DNA from: SIG714 sp964638675
GTDB taxonomy: Bacteria > Bacillota > Clostridia > Oscillospirales > CAG-272
DNA length: 64,000 nt
Reading direction: 5' to 3'
NCBI GenBank assembly: GCA_964638675.1
Contig: CAZXAU010000005.1
Coordinates: forward strand, 82,731 to 146,730
In this document: positions 31,109-39,855 of the stretch, piece by piece
Numbering within the stretch: position 1 is the stretch's first letter
How the letters are laid out: every line of letters starts with the position of its first letter
The notes under the pieces: model-generated
What the model was told of the DNA's origin: nothing
The model's database searches: none
The model's input: the letters and a program-made list of their open reading frames with translations, nothing else
Program-made: the position numbers and the translations under genes

Positions 31109-32191
31109 TTAATTCTTTTCTTTCTCCATCATTTCGATGAATCTGTCGAAAAGGAATGATGTATCATGCGGGCCGGAGCAGGCTTCGGGGTGGAACTGAA
31201 CCGTGAAACACTTTTTTTCATCGTATTCCATGCCCTCACAGCTTCCGTCGTTTGCGTTTCTGAATATTTCTTTGCCGACACCTTCGAGCGATTCCGAAAT
31301 GACCGCATATCCGTGGTTTTGGCTTGTTATATAGGTCCGTCCGCTCTTAACATCAAATACCGGCTGATTTCCGCCTCGGTGACCGTATTTCAGCTTTTGA
31401 GTTATGCCGCCCATAGCGAGTGCCGTGAGCTGATGACCGAGGCAGATTCCAAAGATCGGGAGATTACCTATCAGCTTTTTGATCTGCTCGATACAGAATG
31501 TATTTTCACTTGGATCTCCGGGACCGTTTGAAAGCATTACGCCGTCGGGATCAGAAGCGAGAATTTCCTCTGCTGTTGTTGATGCACTCACAAGTGTGAC
31601 ATCGCACCCACGGTTGCAGAGCGAGCGGATTATATTCATTTTTGCTCCGTAATCTATAAGCGTGACCGAGTATTTTTTGCCGCCGTCCGTGTCGGCAGGG
31701 AAGAATACCGGCGATTTGACGCTCACTTCGTTTACGACTCCGCTTACCGTATAGTTACTTATCTCACTCAGATCATCGGGAATGCTGTCGGATATTTTGG
31801 CATTCATTACTCCGTTTTCTCTGATGATCTTTGTAATCTCTCTTGTATCGACTCCGCAGATTCCGGGTATATTATTCTTTTTCAGAAATTCATCGAGTGC
31901 TCCTTCGCTTCTGAAATTTGACGGTCCATCGCAAAGCTCACGCATTATATACCCTTTGACTGCGCTTTTGCCGTTTATACTCTCAAAATCCGAGGGGATA
32001 ACGCCGTAATTTCCTATCATAGGGAAGGTCTGGACAACTATCTGACCGGCATAGCTCGGGTCGGTCAGCGTTTCAAGATATCCGACAACGCCTGTTGTGA
32101 AGACAAGCTCTCCTGTTGCCGATATGTCTGCACCGATTTTATATCCTTCAAATACTTTTCCGTTTTGCAATATCAAATATGCTTTTTTCAT
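31109..32191 (-). CDS. carA: Carbamoyl-phosphate synthase, small (glutaminase) subunit
   Basis: A 360-residue subunit. The N-terminal domain (KAYLILQNGKVFEGYKIG) is followed by a class I glutamine amidotransferase domain with the nucleophile Cys in GICLGHQ and the His/Glu of FHPEA. It frees ammonia from glutamine for CarB. It lies between argD and carB in the arginine operon (gaps 51 and 95 bases). Complete, with no oddity. Confidence 0.95.
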   Translation of the reverse strand: MKKAYLILQNGKVFEGYKIGADISATGELVFTTGVVGYLETLTDPSYAGQIVVQTFPMIGNYGVIPSDFESINGKSAVKGYIMRELCDGPSNFRSEGALDEFLKKNNIPGICGVDTREITKIIRENGVMNAKISDSIPDDLSEISNYTVSGVVNEVSVKSPVFFPADTDGGKKYSVTLIDYGAKMNIIRSLCNRGCDVTLVSASTTAEEILASDPDGVMLSNGPGDPSENTFCIEQIKKLIGNLPIFGICLGHQLTALAMGGITQKLKYGHRGGNQPVFDVKSGRTYITSQNHGYAVISESLEGVGKEIFRNANDGSCEGMEYDEKKCFTVQFHPEACSGPHDTSFLFDRFIEMMEKEKN

Positions 32192-32242
32192 TTATTGTAC
32201 ATGCCTTTCGTACACGGTCATTTATAAATTTACTATCGTATT

Positions 32243-33412
32243 TTAAATTTCGCCTGCAACCTCGGTTATTACCGATATTGCTTTTTTCAGCACTTCAAAA
32301 TCTATCGTGAGTGCCGGAAGCAGTCTCACTTTATCTTTTGCACTCAGGCAGAGGACGCCCTTTTCCATGCATTTTTTTATAACTTCGCCAACCGGCTTTT
32401 CGGTTTTGATTCCGATCATCAGACCCATTCCGCTTACGCCGAGAATGCCTTTTTTATCTTTCAAAGTCTCGAAAACATATTTTTCTTTTTCTTTGACTTC
32501 TTCAAAAAGTTTTTCGTCCATTCTCTTCAGGATACTGAGTGCGGCGGCACAGCAGACCGGATTTCCGCCGAAGGTTGAGCCGTGGTCGCCGAACGACAAT
32601 ACATTTTCGGCTTTTTCTCCGACAAGTGTAGCACCGAGCGGAAGTCCGCCTGCAAGTCCTTTTGCCGTTGACACGACATCGGGGGAAAGGTCGTAATTCA
32701 TATATGCATACAGCTTTCCCGTTCTTCCGTTTCCTGTCTGGACTTCGTCTATCATGAACAGTGCATCATTATCTTTGCACCATTTTTCAATCTCTTTTGC
32801 GAACTCACATGAGGTCGGAATAACTCCGCCTTCTCCCTGAATCATCTCTATCAGTACTCCGGCCACCGGGGTTTTCGAGTGTATCTCGTCGAGCGCTTTT
32901 ATATCTCCCTGCGCTATGCTTTCAAATCCGGGAGTCAGCGGATTGAACAGCTCATGATAGTGATCCTGTCCTGTTGCCGCAAGAGTTGTCAGCGTTCTTC
33001 CGTGAAAGCTGTTTTTCAGTGTGACTACCGTATATCTGTCTTTTCCGTATTTATCGTATGCGTACTTTCTCGCAAGCTTGATCGCACACTCATTGGCCTC
33101 CGCACCCGAATTTGAGAAAAACACCTTCCTGAGTCCTGTTTTCTCGCAAAGAAGCTCTGCCAGCTCGGCACACGGGTTGGTATAATAGAGGTTCGACATA
33201 TGCTGTACTTTCGATATCTGCTCAATTATCGCTTCCTGCCATACCTTATCCGAGATCCCGAAGCTTGTGACTCCGATTCCCGAGCCCATATCGATATATT
33301 CTTTTCCGTTTTCATCATAAACAAGCGAACCTTTTCCGCTCACAATATTTATCGGAAAACGGTTGTATGTCCCTAATATATACTTTTTATCCTTTTCAAA
33401 TGTATTACTCAT
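32243..33412 (-). CDS. argD: Acetylornithine aminotransferase
   Basis: A 389-residue class III PLP aminotransferase: DMGSGIGVTSFG near the start, FFSNSGAEANECAIKLARKY, the PLP Lys in STAKGLAGGLPLGATL. It converts N-acetylglutamate semialdehyde to N-acetylornithine. The start has an AAAGGAG ribosome binding site 6 bases before the ATG. A sense family B repeat fills the leader between argB and this gene. Confidence 0.95.
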   Translation of the reverse strand: MSNTFEKDKKYILGTYNRFPINIVSGKGSLVYDENGKEYIDMGSGIGVTSFGISDKVWQEAIIEQISKVQHMSNLYYTNPCAELAELLCEKTGLRKVFFSNSGAEANECAIKLARKYAYDKYGKDRYTVVTLKNSFHGRTLTTLAATGQDHYHELFNPLTPGFESIAQGDIKALDEIHSKTPVAGVLIEMIQGEGGVIPTSCEFAKEIEKWCKDNDALFMIDEVQTGNGRTGKLYAYMNYDLSPDVVSTAKGLAGGLPLGATLVGEKAENVLSFGDHGSTFGGNPVCCAAALSILKRMDEKLFEEVKEKEKYVFETLKDKKGILGVSGMGLMIGIKTEKPVGEVIKKCMEKGVLCLSAKDKVRLLPALTIDFEVLKKAISVITEVAGEI

Positions 33413-33447
33413 TTTTGCTCCTTTGGTTAGTTTGCGTTATATATCGT

Positions 33448-33613
33448 GGGAACTTTCTGTAGAAAGTTCCCGGTGTAATTTTCTACAGAAAATTACACCT
33501 TCCCCCTTCAAAGACTTTAATAAAATGGGGAGAATATGGGTGCTTCACAGTAATAGTGCTGAAACTGTAGTTGTTTGATTGGTAGCCGTCATGTGGGGCC
33601 CCTGCCCCACACG
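33448..33613 (-). repeat. Family B repeat, copy 2 (argB-argD junction, sense)
   Basis: In minus-strand order: GTGTGGGGCAGGGGCCCCAC hairpin, TTTCAGCAC..ACTGTGAAGCA, TTAAAGTCTTTGAAGGGGG, a GGTGTAATTTTC/GAAAATTACACC hairpin, and finally GGGAACTTTC/GAAAGTTCCC. The last hairpin ends 35 bases before the argD ATG. Nothing else is seen in 33413-33667. Confidence 0.8.
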
Positions 33614-33667
33614 GCTGAATTGAGAAATTGAGAAAATGAGAAATTGATAGTGATTATTAACTCTTCA

Positions 33668-34537
33668 CTATTCTCTTTCTCCTGTGAACATTGTTCCTAT
33701 GCCTTCGTTTGTGAACAGCTCGAGTAGAATTGAGTGCTGAACTCTTCCGTCGATTATGACGACATTTCTCACGCCCTCTTTGATCGCTTCGATACAGCAA
33801 TCTATCTTCGGGATCATGCCGCCTACGATAATTCCGTCAGCCTTGAGCTTTTCGGCTTCGCTTACGCTCAGCATCGGGATGAGTGTGGACGGATCGTTCT
33901 TATCTTTGAGTACGCCCGCTATATCGGTCATCATTATAAGGCGTTCTGCGCCCAATGCTCCCGCAATAAATGCGGCGGCAGTATCGCCGTTGATATTGTA
34001 TGTGTTGCCTTCGCTGTCACAGCCTATAGTTGAAATTACGGGTATATATCCCATTTCAAGCAGATCTGTCACGAGTGATATATTGATCTTGGTGATCTGT
34101 CCGACATATCCGAGCCGTGGATCTTTCACTTTGGCTTCAATCAGCATTCCGTCAATGCCCGATATTCCTATCGCTTTACCGCCATTCTGTGAAAGGAGAT
34201 TCACGAGTGCCTTATTGACCTTTCCTGCCAGAACCATTTGCACTATATCGACAGTTTCTTTGTCTGTGACACGCAGTCCGTCGATGAATTCGGGCTTTTT
34301 GTTAAGCTTGGACATCATTTCATTGATTTCGGGACCGCCGCCGTGAACAAGCACGACTTTTACACCGAGCGCCGAAAGCAATGCGATATCCTGCATGACC
34401 TGATTCTTGAGTGATTCGTTTATCATTGCGTTTCCGCCGTACTTAATAACTACTGTCTTTCCTCTGTAGTTATTGATATATGGAAGTGCCCCTGTAAGGA
34501 TCTCGGCACGCATATTGTTTGAACACTGATTTTCCAT
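33668..34537 (-). CDS. argB: Acetylglutamate kinase
   Basis: A 289-residue amino-acid kinase with KTVVIKYGGNAM near residue 27, VVLVHGGGPEIN and the C-terminal IPKIDCCIEAI region. It phosphorylates N-acetylglutamate, usually the arginine-feedback step. The first ATG (34537) is used; an ATG 24 bases later (MRAEILTG) is an equally good choice. It lies 33 bases after argJ. Confidence 0.95.
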   Translation of the reverse strand: MENQCSNNMRAEILTGALPYINNYRGKTVVIKYGGNAMINESLKNQVMQDIALLSALGVKVVLVHGGGPEINEMMSKLNKKPEFIDGLRVTDKETVDIVQMVLAGKVNKALVNLLSQNGGKAIGISGIDGMLIEAKVKDPRLGYVGQITKINISLVTDLLEMGYIPVISTIGCDSEGNTYNINGDTAAAFIAGALGAERLIMMTDIAGVLKDKNDPSTLIPMLSVSEAEKLKADGIIVGGMIPKIDCCIEAIKEGVRNVVIIDGRVQHSILLELFTNEGIGTMFTGERE

Positions 34538-34570
34538 TTCTTTTTTAGTATCCTTTTCAGTCAGACCTGA

Positions 34571-35785
34571 TTATGTGCGGTAGTCGCCGTTGATCTTGAC
34601 ATAGTCATATGTCAGATCGCAACCCCATGCCATTGCATTTGCTTTTCCGTCTCCGAGTGTGATGATTATTTCGATCTCTTTTTCAAGGAGGATCTCTTTG
34701 GCTTTCTCTTCCGAAAAATCAACTCCTGCACCGTTTTGACATACGGTTATTTCGCCCTTGGGGCTTTTGAATGTCACGCCTATTTTGCTGACATCGACAT
34801 CCGCTCCGCTGTATCCTATGGCACAGAGGACTCGTCCCCAGTTGGCGTCCGCACCGAACATTGCCGCTTTGAATAGCGAAGAGCAGATCACGCTCTTGGC
34901 AACGATCTTCGCATTTTTATCGTCCTTAGCTCCGTATACCGAGCATTCGAGAGTTTTTGTTGCACCCTCTCCGTCGCCTGCAATCATTTTGCAGAGTGCT
35001 ACTGTAACGGTATTGAGAGCTTTCATAAATTCTGCAAAGCTTTCGCCTTCGCATGTGATCTCATTATTTCCTGCCATTCCGTTTGCAAGCACCGTTACCA
35101 TATCATTTGTTGATGTATCGCCGTCTACGCTTACCATATTGAATGTATTTGCAATATCGCTTGACAGTGCTTTCTGAAGCATCTGAGATGAGATTGCAGC
35201 ATCTGTTGTGATGAAAACGAGCATTGTTGCCATGTTGGGGTGGATCATTCCGCTTCCTTTGGCGATTCCTCCGATATGGCAGGTCTTTCCGTCAAGCGTG
35301 AATTCGACTGCTACCGATTTTTTTATTGTATCGGTCGTCATGATTCCCTCGTTTGCATCCTCGCTTCCGCTTTCCGAAAGTGATGAGACAAGCCCGTCAA
35401 GCCCGTTCTTTATTGGTGTAATATCAAACACCTGACCGATAACGCCTGTGGATGCTACAACGATATCATCCTGTGCTATTCCGAGCTTTTCACTGACAAG
35501 ACTGCACATCTCCTCGGCTACTTCTATTCCGTTTGCGTTGCATGTATTGGCGTTTCCGCTGTTGCAGATAACAGCCTGTGCCTTTCCGTTTGCTAAATGT
35601 TTCTTTGTAACTGTCAGCGGTGCTCCTTTTACAAGGTTTGTGGTATACACTGCCGCAGCATTTGTGACGCAGTCGCTCACTATAAGGGCGAGATCTTTTT
35701 TTGTCTTGTTTTTGCGGATTCCGCAGTGTATTCCGCTCGCTTTAAAGCCTTTTGCGGCTGTAACGCCGCCCGATATTATTTTCAT
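34571..35785 (-). CDS. argJ: Glutamate N-acetyltransferase / amino-acid acetyltransferase
   Basis: A 404-residue bifunctional ArgJ that recycles the acetyl group from acetylornithine to glutamate. The self-cleavage site is visible in GSGMIHPNMATMLVF (cut before the Thr), giving alpha and beta chains. The start at 35785 (MKIISGGVTAAKGF) fits the family; a longer open frame reads into the family A repeat. That repeat provides a mini-ORF whose TGA overlaps this ATG, so translation may be coupled. Presence of argJ means a cyclic acetyl pathway; no argA or argE is seen. Confidence 0.95.
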   Translation of the reverse strand: MKIISGGVTAAKGFKASGIHCGIRKNKTKKDLALIVSDCVTNAAAVYTTNLVKGAPLTVTKKHLANGKAQAVICNSGNANTCNANGIEVAEEMCSLVSEKLGIAQDDIVVASTGVIGQVFDITPIKNGLDGLVSSLSESGSEDANEGIMTTDTIKKSVAVEFTLDGKTCHIGGIAKGSGMIHPNMATMLVFITTDAAISSQMLQKALSSDIANTFNMVSVDGDTSTNDMVTVLANGMAGNNEITCEGESFAEFMKALNTVTVALCKMIAGDGEGATKTLECSVYGAKDDKNAKIVAKSVICSSLFKAAMFGADANWGRVLCAIGYSGADVDVSKIGVTFKSPKGEITVCQNGAGVDFSEEKAKEILLEKEIEIIITLGDGKANAMAWGCDLTYDYVKINGDYRT

Positions 35786-35799
35786 TTTATATATTCCAT
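35782..35799 (-). CDS. Five-codon mini-ORF MEYIK coupled to argJ
   Basis: The ATG in the CCATGG end of the family A element reads MEYIK and stops with a TGA overlapping the argJ ATG (ATGA). The distance from mini-ORF ATG to gene ATG is 14 bases, the same as before trpY. Translation is inferred. Confidence 0.5.
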   Translation of the reverse strand: MEYIK

Positions 35800-35921
35800 G
35801 GCTTTCGCATTGCGAAAGCTTCCTTTCTATGTGGAATTGGGGCTGGTTTTGCAGTGCAAAATCGCCGCCGCATCGGTGGCGAAAGCCACAAAACACTGTC
35901 TGAAAATGTATTTTTCAGACA
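35797..35921 (-). repeat. Family A structured repeat, copy 2 (argC-argJ junction)
   Basis: Sense to the operon. Hairpin 1 is TGTCTGAAAA/TTTTCAGACA, quite different in sequence from copy 1 yet fully paired. It is followed by GTTTTGTGGCTTTCGCC, the TTTTGC/GCAAAA hairpin, AGAAAGGAA and the terminal hairpin GCTTTCGC-AAT-GCGAAAGC-CATGG. It begins 17 bases after the argC stop. Confidence 0.85.
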
Positions 35922-35938
35922 TTTTGCCTTTCTTATTT

Positions 35939-36865
35939 TCATTCGGGGATATTCAGCCCCTCGCCCTCATTGCTGCCCATTATGATATTCATATTCTGTA
36001 TTGCAGCTCCCGAAGCCCCTTTGCCGAGGTTATCGAATCTTGATACCAATGTAATTCTGTCATCGTTGCCGAAAACCGAGATCTCCATATCGTCTCTTCC
36101 GCTCATTTTTGAGCCCGAAAGGAATCCGCTTTCATCACTGTCCTCGACGAATCTGACTATTTTGGATGTATAATAGCTTTTGTAAATATCTTTTATGTTT
36201 TTAATACTGCAGCATATCTCTTCTTTTGCAAGCTGAACGACTACCTCCATACCTGAGTAGTATGAAGATACAACAGGTGAGAAAAGCGGCAAATATTCGA
36301 GCGAGCATATCTTTGCCATTTCGGGAAGGTGCTTATGTGCCTGTGTCAGTCCGTATGTTCTCGGTGCGATCAGCTCGTTTTTGCCCTCGCCCTCATATTC
36401 TGCGATCATCTTTTTTCCACCGCCTGAATATCCTGTGAGCGAAAAGCAATGCAATACTGACTTTTTATCTAAGATCTTATTCTCCACAAGCGGAGCGACA
36501 AGTGATACAAATCCGCTTGCATGACATCCCGGATTGGCAATTCGTTTGCTTTTCTCAATTTTCTCACGGTATCCCGACAGCTCCGGAAATCCGTATGCCC
36601 ACGCATCATTTGTTCTGTGTGCCGTCGATGTATCGATAACCGCCGTATTGCTGTTTTCTATCATCCCGACCGCTTCGATTGCCGCCGCATCAGGCAGGCA
36701 GAGAAATGCGATATCGGCACTGTTCAGTGCATCTTTTCGTGCAGCCGGGTCTTTTCTCACGCTCTCTTCAAGCCTGATAAATTCGATGTCTTTGCGGCTT
36801 GAAAGCCGTTCGTATATCCGAAGCCCGGTCGTTCCGGCGCTTCCGTCAACAAAAACCTTTGTCAT
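35939..36865 (-). CDS. argC: N-acetyl-gamma-glutamyl-phosphate reductase (short type)
   Basis: A 308-residue reductase of the shorter type 2 class (MTKVFVDGSAGTTGLRIYER start, active Cys in RIANPGCHASGF, later His in TQAHKHLPEM). It makes N-acetylglutamate semialdehyde with NADPH. The start at 36865 overlaps the argH stop by 4 bases (ATGA) and gives the normal N-terminus. The argC-argJ gap holds a family A repeat. Confidence 0.92.
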   Translation of the reverse strand: MTKVFVDGSAGTTGLRIYERLSSRKDIEFIRLEESVRKDPAARKDALNSADIAFLCLPDAAAIEAVGMIENSNTAVIDTSTAHRTNDAWAYGFPELSGYREKIEKSKRIANPGCHASGFVSLVAPLVENKILDKKSVLHCFSLTGYSGGGKKMIAEYEGEGKNELIAPRTYGLTQAHKHLPEMAKICSLEYLPLFSPVVSSYYSGMEVVVQLAKEEICCSIKNIKDIYKSYYTSKIVRFVEDSDESGFLSGSKMSGRDDMEISVFGNDDRITLVSRFDNLGKGASGAAIQNMNIIMGSNEGEGLNIPE

Positions 36866-38238
36866 TGTCCGAGTATCTCCCTGACAGCCTTGATCTGATT
36901 TTCGACAGATGTAACGCTCGTTCCGCCCTCGCTGATACGTTTTTTTACGCACTGTGCAAGGTCTACCGCTTCATATACATCTTCATCTATCAGTTCGCTG
37001 TATGTTTTATATTTTTCTATACCGAGAGTTTCGAGAACCTCTCCGCTCTTTATACAATCTGCGACCACTCTGCCCGATATTTTATATGCACTGCGGAAAG
37101 GCATTCCTTTTTTGACGAGATAATCTGCGAGGTCTGTAGCATTTATAAAGCCTTTTTGTGCCGCTTTTTTCATATTTTCTGTAAGAACGCTCATTGTGGA
37201 GATCATTCCTTCAAAAACATCGAGGCAAATCTTGACGGTATCTACAGCATCGAATACGCACTCTTTATCTTCCTGCATATCCTTATTGTAGGCGAGCGGA
37301 AGTCCTTTGAGCGTTGTCAGGAGCGACATGAGATCACCGTACACTCTGCCTGTTTTTCCTCTTACAAGCTCTGCCATATCGGGGTTTTTCTTCTGCGGCA
37401 TTATCGACGAGCCTGTTGTATATGCGTCCGAAAGCTCGATGAATTTGAACTCCCAGCTCGACCAGAGTATGATCTCCTCCGAAAATCTCGACAGGTGCAT
37501 CATGAGTATTGAAATATCGCTCATCAGCTCGAGTGAAAAATCACGGTCTGACACTCCGTCTATCGAATTCAGGCAGACCGAGTCGAATCCGAGTGCCTTT
37601 GCTTCATATTTTCTGTCTGTTGCATATGTAGTTCCTGCAAGTGCGCATGAGCCGATCGGTGAGACATTCATTCTGTTTTTGCAATCTTCCAGTCTGTCTA
37701 TGTCACGCAGAAGCATCATTGCATATGCCATCATATGGTGACCGAAGGTTATCGGTTGCGCTCTTTGCAGGTGTGTATATCCCGGCATTATCGCCGATTT
37801 ATATTCATCTGCTTTATCTGTTACGGCTTTTATCAGCTTTACCGTCTTTTCTCTGATCTCCGATATTTCATTTCGCAGATAAAGCCTTATATCGAGTGCG
37901 ACCTGGTCGTTTCTGCTTCTTGCTGTATGCAGTTTTTTTCCGACATCGCCTATGCGTTCGGTCAGTACCTGCTCGACAAACATATGTATATCTTCGCTTG
38001 TATAATCTATGGGAAGCTTTCCGCTTTCGATATCATTAAGTATTCCTTCAAGTCCTTCAATCAGTATGTCCGATTCTTCGCTTGTTATAATTCCGGTGCT
38101 TGCAAGCATTGAGGCGTGCGCCATACTTCCTTTGATATCCTCTGCGAACATACGGCTGTCAAACCTTATTGATGAATTGAAATCATCTGCTATGCTTGCC
38201 GTATCGCCGCTCGTTCTTCCTGCCCACATTTTTGCCAT
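36862..38238 (-). CDS. argH: Argininosuccinate lyase
   Basis: A 458-residue lyase of the fumarase/aspartase superfamily; signature GSSIMPQKKNPD (catalytic Ser loop), HTARSRNDQ, and YTHLQRAQP. It releases arginine and fumarate. First gene of the arginine operon, with a long (about 320-base) leader containing a family B repeat. The partner argG is not in this window. Confidence 0.95.
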   Translation of the reverse strand: MAKMWAGRTSGDTASIADDFNSSIRFDSRMFAEDIKGSMAHASMLASTGIITSEESDILIEGLEGILNDIESGKLPIDYTSEDIHMFVEQVLTERIGDVGKKLHTARSRNDQVALDIRLYLRNEISEIREKTVKLIKAVTDKADEYKSAIMPGYTHLQRAQPITFGHHMMAYAMMLLRDIDRLEDCKNRMNVSPIGSCALAGTTYATDRKYEAKALGFDSVCLNSIDGVSDRDFSLELMSDISILMMHLSRFSEEIILWSSWEFKFIELSDAYTTGSSIMPQKKNPDMAELVRGKTGRVYGDLMSLLTTLKGLPLAYNKDMQEDKECVFDAVDTVKICLDVFEGMISTMSVLTENMKKAAQKGFINATDLADYLVKKGMPFRSAYKISGRVVADCIKSGEVLETLGIEKYKTYSELIDEDVYEAVDLAQCVKKRISEGGTSVTSVENQIKAVREILGQ

Positions 38239-38280
38239 TTTATTTTACCTCTGTTTAGTTAGTTTGTGTTTTGTACGTGG

Positions 38281-38445
38281 GGAAACTTTCTGTAGAAAGT
38301 TTCCGGTGTAATTTTCTGCAGAAAATTACACCCACCCCTTCAAAGACTTTATAAAAAGGGGGAATTATATAGTGCTTCGCTGAAATGGTGCTGAAACTGT
38401 AATCACTTGCACTATAGCCGTCATGTGGGGCCTCTGCCCCACACG
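38281..38445 (-). repeat. Family B repeat, copy 3 (argH leader, sense)
   Basis: Same order as copy 2: GTGTGGGGCAGAGGCCCCAC, CAGTTTCAGCACC..., AAAGTCTTTGAAGGGG, GGTGTAATTTTC/GAAAATTACACC, GGAAACTTTC/GAAAGTTTCC. The two hairpins adjoin each other and end 43 bases before argH. The stem bases differ from copy 2 (GGAAAC/GTTTCC against GGGAAC/GTTCCC) with pairing kept. Confidence 0.8.
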
Positions 38446-38461
38446 CATAATTTGGGAAATG

Positions 38462-38487
38462 TTGAATGATAAATTGGCATCATTCAA
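38462..38487. promoter_or_regulatory. Inverted repeat in the argH leader
   Basis: TTGAATGAT (38462-38470) and ATCATTCAA (38479-38487) are perfect complements, 8 bases apart. AT-rich repeats with TGAAT resemble ARG boxes bound by ArgR, but it could also be just an RNA hairpin. Confidence 0.35.
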
Positions 38488-38564
38488 TCATTAATCATTC
38501 GCTTAATATTTCCGGTTGATGTATACTTTTACATTGTTTCGATTATTTTAAACCCATTTAAATT

Positions 38565-38593
38565 ATTATACACTTATAAGTCCGTTTTGTCAA
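38565..38593 (-). promoter_or_regulatory. Promoter of the arginine operon
   Basis: Minus-strand TTGACA (38588-38593), 17-base spacer, TATAAT (38565-38570). This ideal promoter lies about 330 bases before argH. Confidence 0.85.
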
Positions 38594-38639
38594 GCTATTT
38601 TCAGAAAAAAATGAAAAATATTCGCATATTTTTCATTTT

Positions 38640-38668
38640 ATTCATTTAAATAATGAATATATTCATAT
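38640..38668. promoter_or_regulatory. Candidate ArgR operator upstream of the arg promoter
   Basis: ATTCATTTAAATAATGAAT (38640-38658) is a near-perfect palindrome followed at once by ATATTCAT. ARG boxes are AT-rich palindromes with TGAAT/ATTCA cores. It stands about 47 bases upstream of the -35 box and partly overlaps the lplA stop. Assignment is inference. Confidence 0.4.
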
Positions 38669-39646
38669 CAATCCGAATTCGGACATAACATATTCGGAAA
38701 GCATATCGCCTTCGGTACAATTTAACGCTTTCAGCCTGCCTGAAATGCTTTTTTTATCGAATGGGCAGAGGATGAGTGAGTTGTCTATTTTTTCGGCAAG
38801 ACTTTCGTCATTTGCATCTGTAAATGTTTTGGAGGAAATAATTTTCCACTCTTTGACGCACAGCAGGATCTGCACGCATCCGAAGGGCAGACGGCAATCT
38901 ATCTGTTCATTGAATTCGGGTGTTTCTCCGAATATCCACTCATCCGAGTGCTGTTTTTCTTTATATTTTGCGATTTTTGCAATATCGCTTTCGCCGAAAG
39001 AAATTCTTTCAAAATCGCCGTATATTCTTTTGTAATTATCGGGGATCACTTCAAGCAGTGAACAGACCGATACATCCGGGTTTATATCGCTGAGGTTACA
39101 CACTCTCGATCTCACCGATTCAACCCCTTTTGCCTTCATTTTGCGTGGGTCGACCGTCAGATATTTCTGAAGCTTTGACAGATCAGATGACACGAGCAGT
39201 GTTCCGTGATGGAGCTTTCCGTTTTCTCTTGAGCAATAGGCATTTCCCGAAAATTTTCTTCCGTTAGAGCTAGACAGCAGATCGTTTCTGCCTGAGAATT
39301 CGCAGGGAATTCCGAGTGATGAAACTGTTTCGAGAATAAAAGAATGAAATTTTTCTTTATCAAATCTGTTTTTTCCTGCAATAAATGAAAAATTCAGATT
39401 CCCGCTGTCGTGATAGACCGCACCGCCTCCGCTGAAACGGCGTACAAGTTCGACATCGTCACGCTTCATGGCTTCAAGATCGCATTCTTTTCTCGGGTTC
39501 TGATTCTTTCCGATAATTACTGCGTTTTTATTGATATAGAAATAAAGTATAAGCTCGTCCTGCTTTACGCTGTCAAGAAAAAAATCGTCAAGAGCGAGGT
39601 TGTCATATCCGCTCTTCGAGTCCGAAATATACAGATAATTTTTCAT
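38663..39646 (-). CDS. lplA: Lipoate-protein ligase A
   Basis: A 327-residue ligase of the LplA type: RRFSGGGAVYHDSGNLNFSF (lipoyl-binding core, near residue 70), GRNDLL, GRKFSGNAYCSRENGKLHHGTLL, and a C-terminal accessory domain. It attaches free lipoate to acceptor proteins using ATP. The start at 39646 (MKNYLYISDS) has AAGGA about 11 bases upstream; it has its own promoter. SirTM systems elsewhere are linked to a lipoate ligase, but this one is 23 kb away and looks like the housekeeping enzyme. Confidence 0.92.
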   Translation of the reverse strand: MKNYLYISDSKSGYDNLALDDFFLDSVKQDELILYFYINKNAVIIGKNQNPRKECDLEAMKRDDVELVRRFSGGGAVYHDSGNLNFSFIAGKNRFDKEKFHSFILETVSSLGIPCEFSGRNDLLSSSNGRKFSGNAYCSRENGKLHHGTLLVSSDLSKLQKYLTVDPRKMKAKGVESVRSRVCNLSDINPDVSVCSLLEVIPDNYKRIYGDFERISFGESDIAKIAKYKEKQHSDEWIFGETPEFNEQIDCRLPFGCVQILLCVKEWKIISSKTFTDANDESLAEKIDNSLILCPFDKKSISGRLKALNCTEGDMLSEYVMSEFGLI

Positions 39647-39685
39647 TTTTATGCCGATCCTTTCAACCTTTTTACAGTCCGAATC

Positions 39686-39714
39686 ATTATACAGCAAAGA
39701 AATGTAAAAATCAA
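39686..39714 (-). promoter_or_regulatory. Promoter of lplA
   Basis: Minus-strand TTGATT (39709-39714), 17-base spacer, TATAAT (39686-39691). Confidence 0.75.
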
Positions 39715-39735
39715 TAGCCGAAGAATAAAAAAAGC

Positions 39736-39763
39736 TTGACTTATTTATTTTTAGTGGTATAAT
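39736..39763 (+). promoter_or_regulatory. Promoter of the DUF3472 gene
   Basis: TTGACT (39736-39741), 16-base spacer, TATAAT (39758-39763), divergent from the lplA promoter. Confidence 0.75.
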
Positions 39764-39855
39764 ATTATCATATAATTTATGGCAGAGTTTATCGACTTTT
39801 CCGAAAACGATCAGTCGATAGCCGGCACAGTTTTTTCAGCGAAAGGATAACAACA

